Part shown: piece by piece, positions 6,149 to 7,312 of the stretch
Position numbering within the stretch: position 1 is the stretch's first letter
Layout of the letters: every line of letters starts with the position of its first letter
From: Thermoplasmatota archaeon
GTDB taxonomy: Archaea; Thermoplasmatota; Penumbrarchaeia; Penumbrarchaeales; Penumbrarchaeaceae
Direction of reading: 5' to 3'
Assembly (NCBI GenBank): GCA_016929175.1
Contig: JAFGJI010000003.1
Coordinates: 1-7,312 of the forward strand
DNA: 7,312 nucleotides
Notes under the pieces: model-generated
The model's database searches: none
The model's input: the letters and a program-made list of their open reading frames with translations, nothing else
Told to the model about the DNA's origin: nothing
Translations under genes and position numbers: made by a program

Positions 6149-6896
6149 AACCGGGATCGATGCCATAGTCCTTGCAGGGGGTTTCGCGAGGAGAATGTGG
6201 CCTCTGACAAGGGACAGGCCCAAACAACTACTGCCGATCGCCGGGAGGCCGATGATCAGATACACCCTCGACAAGTTGAAGGATATTGAGTGCATAGAGA
6301 ATGTGTTCCTTTCCACCAACGAGGCGTTCGAGGAGCAGTTCAGAGGTTTTTTGAGGGACCATGGCGAGGAAAGGGTCAAACTGGTGATCGAGCCTTCGAC
6401 CACGGATGAAAAGAAACTGGGGTCCATTGGCGGCCTCGGTTACCTGATAAGAAAGGAGCACCTTTCAAGGGATACCATGATAATAGGCGGTGACAACATC
6501 TTCGATTTCCATCCCTTCGAAGCTGTGGAGCGGTTCAGGGAGGCCGGCATGGACCTTGTGGCCGTTCATGACGTCGGGACCATGGAGAAGGCCAGGCTTT
6601 ACGGGATAGTCGATGTCGATGATGACGGAATCATAACCGGTTTTCTAGAGAAACCGGACGTCCCTCCCTCCACACTTGCTGCCACTGCATTCTATATCTT
6701 TACCGCAGGGACCATCCGCCTTGTCCCCGAATATCTTGATGAAGGGGGGAAAGCGGATGCACTTGGCAATTTCGTGAGATACCTGGTCAACAGGAAACCT
6801 GTTCTTGCCTGGAAATTCCCGGGAAAATGGTTCGATATAGGGTCTCTCGAGGTATACCGTGAGGCCAACAATTATTTCGAGAAGATATCGAAATGA
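6120..6896 (+). CDS. NDP-sugar pyrophosphorylase (sugar-phosphate nucleotidyltransferase, RmlA/GlmU-N type)
   Basis: This cytoplasmic enzyme joins a nucleoside triphosphate and a sugar 1-phosphate to give an NDP-sugar and pyrophosphate, feeding glycan or glycoconjugate synthesis. It has 258 residues. The signature AGGFARRMWPLTRDRPKQLLPI (19-40) contains the GGX3R and PK nucleotide/phosphate contacts. GGDNIF (123-128) gives metal-binding D125. EKP lies at 177-179. KWFDIGS (236-242) gives the second metal ligand D239, followed by the usual YREAN helix. It ends right after the transferase domain, with no left-handed β-helix (acyltransferase) domain, so it is the short form. The base and sugar cannot be read from sequence; glucose 1-phosphate with dTTP or UTP is a common pairing in this family. 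The first 12 residues precede the conserved core and are encoded within the overlap with the phosphatase gene. A dephosphorylation step linked to NDP-sugar supply is plausible but unproven. Confidence 0.93.
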   Translation: MNGRQRAEGETGIDAIVLAGGFARRMWPLTRDRPKQLLPIAGRPMIRYTLDKLKDIECIENVFLSTNEAFEEQFRGFLRDHGEERVKLVIEPSTTDEKKLGSIGGLGYLIRKEHLSRDTMIIGGDNIFDFHPFEAVERFREAGMDLVAVHDVGTMEKARLYGIVDVDDDGIITGFLEKPDVPPSTLAATAFYIFTAGTIRLVPEYLDEGGKADALGNFVRYLVNRKPVLAWKFPGKWFDIGSLEVYREANNYFEKISK

Positions 6897-6910
6897 CAGG
6901 GAAATATCGG

Positions 6911-6946
6911 ATCATGGATGTCGCCGGCGATCGATCCCTATATGAT
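6911..6946. terminator. Imperfect stem-loop between convergent genes, possible bidirectional terminator
   Basis: The 41-base gap between the two convergent stops holds a perfect 10-base palindrome TCGCCGGCGA (6921-6930). Outside it GGAT (6916-6919) can pair with ATCC (6934-6937), and ATCAT (6911-6915) with ATGAT (6942-6946) across a small bulge. There is no clear T-run after it on either strand, so a terminator role is weakly supported. Confidence 0.25.
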
Positions 6947-7312
6947 CTTCCCGGTGCTCGTGACCTGTATCCTGCTGCCAACGATATTGTAGGTTAGCTG
7001 GATGCTCTTTTGCTCGAGTGAGAACTTGTTCACGGTCAGGGTATGGTAGATCCCGTCTATGATGCGGGTCGATCTCAGCTCTAGGATCCCATCGAACTTG
7101 TCTATGACCGACTGCATCTCCCGCTCTCCGAGTATATCGGCCATCAGGAACACGACCACGATCCCTTTCTGCATCGCGATCTCCCTCACCATGATGAGGA
7201 GGTCGCCCGTATCGGGGATCCCGAACTTTTCGACGAAGAAGGTCAGAGGATTGATCAGCACCCGATCGACCCTGTTCTCGGGCAGCTTTCTCATGTGTTC
7301 GATGATCCTTGC
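6938..7312 (-). CDS. KaiC/RecA-superfamily-like ATPase, C-terminal part only
   Basis: Only the last 124 codons are visible; the frame is open through the right edge, so ATG 7294 is probably internal. The pattern VDRVLINPLTFFVEKFG (15-31) looks like the Walker B strand and following helix of KaiC/RadA/ArlH-type proteins. MVREIAMQKGIVVVFLMA (41-58) follows as the next helix and strand. DGILELRSTRIIDGIYHTL (74-92) is a typical late β-hairpin region of KaiC-like proteins, and the final strands read IQLTYNIVGSRIQVTS. The Walker B position carries Asn (N21 of the visible part) where most relatives have Asp. Walker A lies outside the window, so activity cannot be judged. Proteins of this group act as signalling or motor-associated ATPases; no specific role is assigned. 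The gene converges on the nucleotidyltransferase and is a separate transcription unit. Confidence 0.65.
   Translation of the reverse strand, partial: ARIIEHMRKLPENRVDRVLINPLTFFVEKFGIPDTGDLLIMVREIAMQKGIVVVFLMADILGEREMQSVIDKFDGILELRSTRIIDGIYHTLTVNKFSLEQKSIQLTYNIVGSRIQVTSTGKII

Noticed and set aside
1..7312. CRISPR array, insertion sequence, tRNA, rRNA or defence system
   Set aside because: No regularly spaced direct repeats, transposase or nuclease motifs, terminal repeats or RNA gene patterns were seen on either strand.

Overview
The window looks like a piece of a euryarchaeal chromosome, probably from the Thermoplasmatota or a neighbouring methanogen-type lineage. The evidence is a DNA topoisomerase VI gene pair in B-A order, AT-rich TATA-like boxes, Shine-Dalgarno sites that match the archaeal 16S tail (GGTGATC type), frequent TTG and GTG starts, and a short KaiC/RecA-like ATPase. 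The phylum assignment is inference. No rRNA, tRNA, CRISPR array, insertion sequence or phage gene was seen, and no stretch over 300 bases lacks a gene.

Left part (1-2947, minus strand): topoisomerase VI. The B subunit (GHKL ATPase, transducer, C-terminal Ig-like domain) is transcribed first. The A subunit (Spo11-like, catalytic tyrosine plus Toprim) follows immediately, starting at a TTG whose ribosome site overlaps the end of the B gene. The A gene runs off the left edge with probably only a few C-terminal residues missing. Together they form the A2B2 enzyme that relaxes and decatenates DNA.

Middle (3073-5533, minus strand): two genes with no obvious link to topoisomerase. A 498-residue protein has a long soluble, helical N-terminal part and two C-terminal membrane helices. 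I do not recognise its family, and it is the most obscure gene here. Upstream of it lies a radical SAM enzyme with a CX3CX2C cluster motif and a C-terminal cysteine triplet, resembling the archaeal biotin-synthase-like group of unknown or lipoyl-synthase-type function.

Right part: a 132-base divergent promoter region (5534-5665) separates the radical SAM gene from a plus-strand pair. That pair is a DUSP23/VHZ-like Cys phosphatase and an NDP-sugar pyrophosphorylase, whose reading frames overlap by 29 bases and are probably translationally coupled. Converging on them from the right edge is the C-terminal part of a KaiC/RecA-like ATPase with Asn at the expected Walker B Asp.

Overall this is mostly a housekeeping chromosomal region. 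The points worth a second look are the unknown two-helix membrane protein, the phosphatase-nucleotidyltransferase coupling, the extra cysteines of the radical SAM enzyme and the altered Walker B site.
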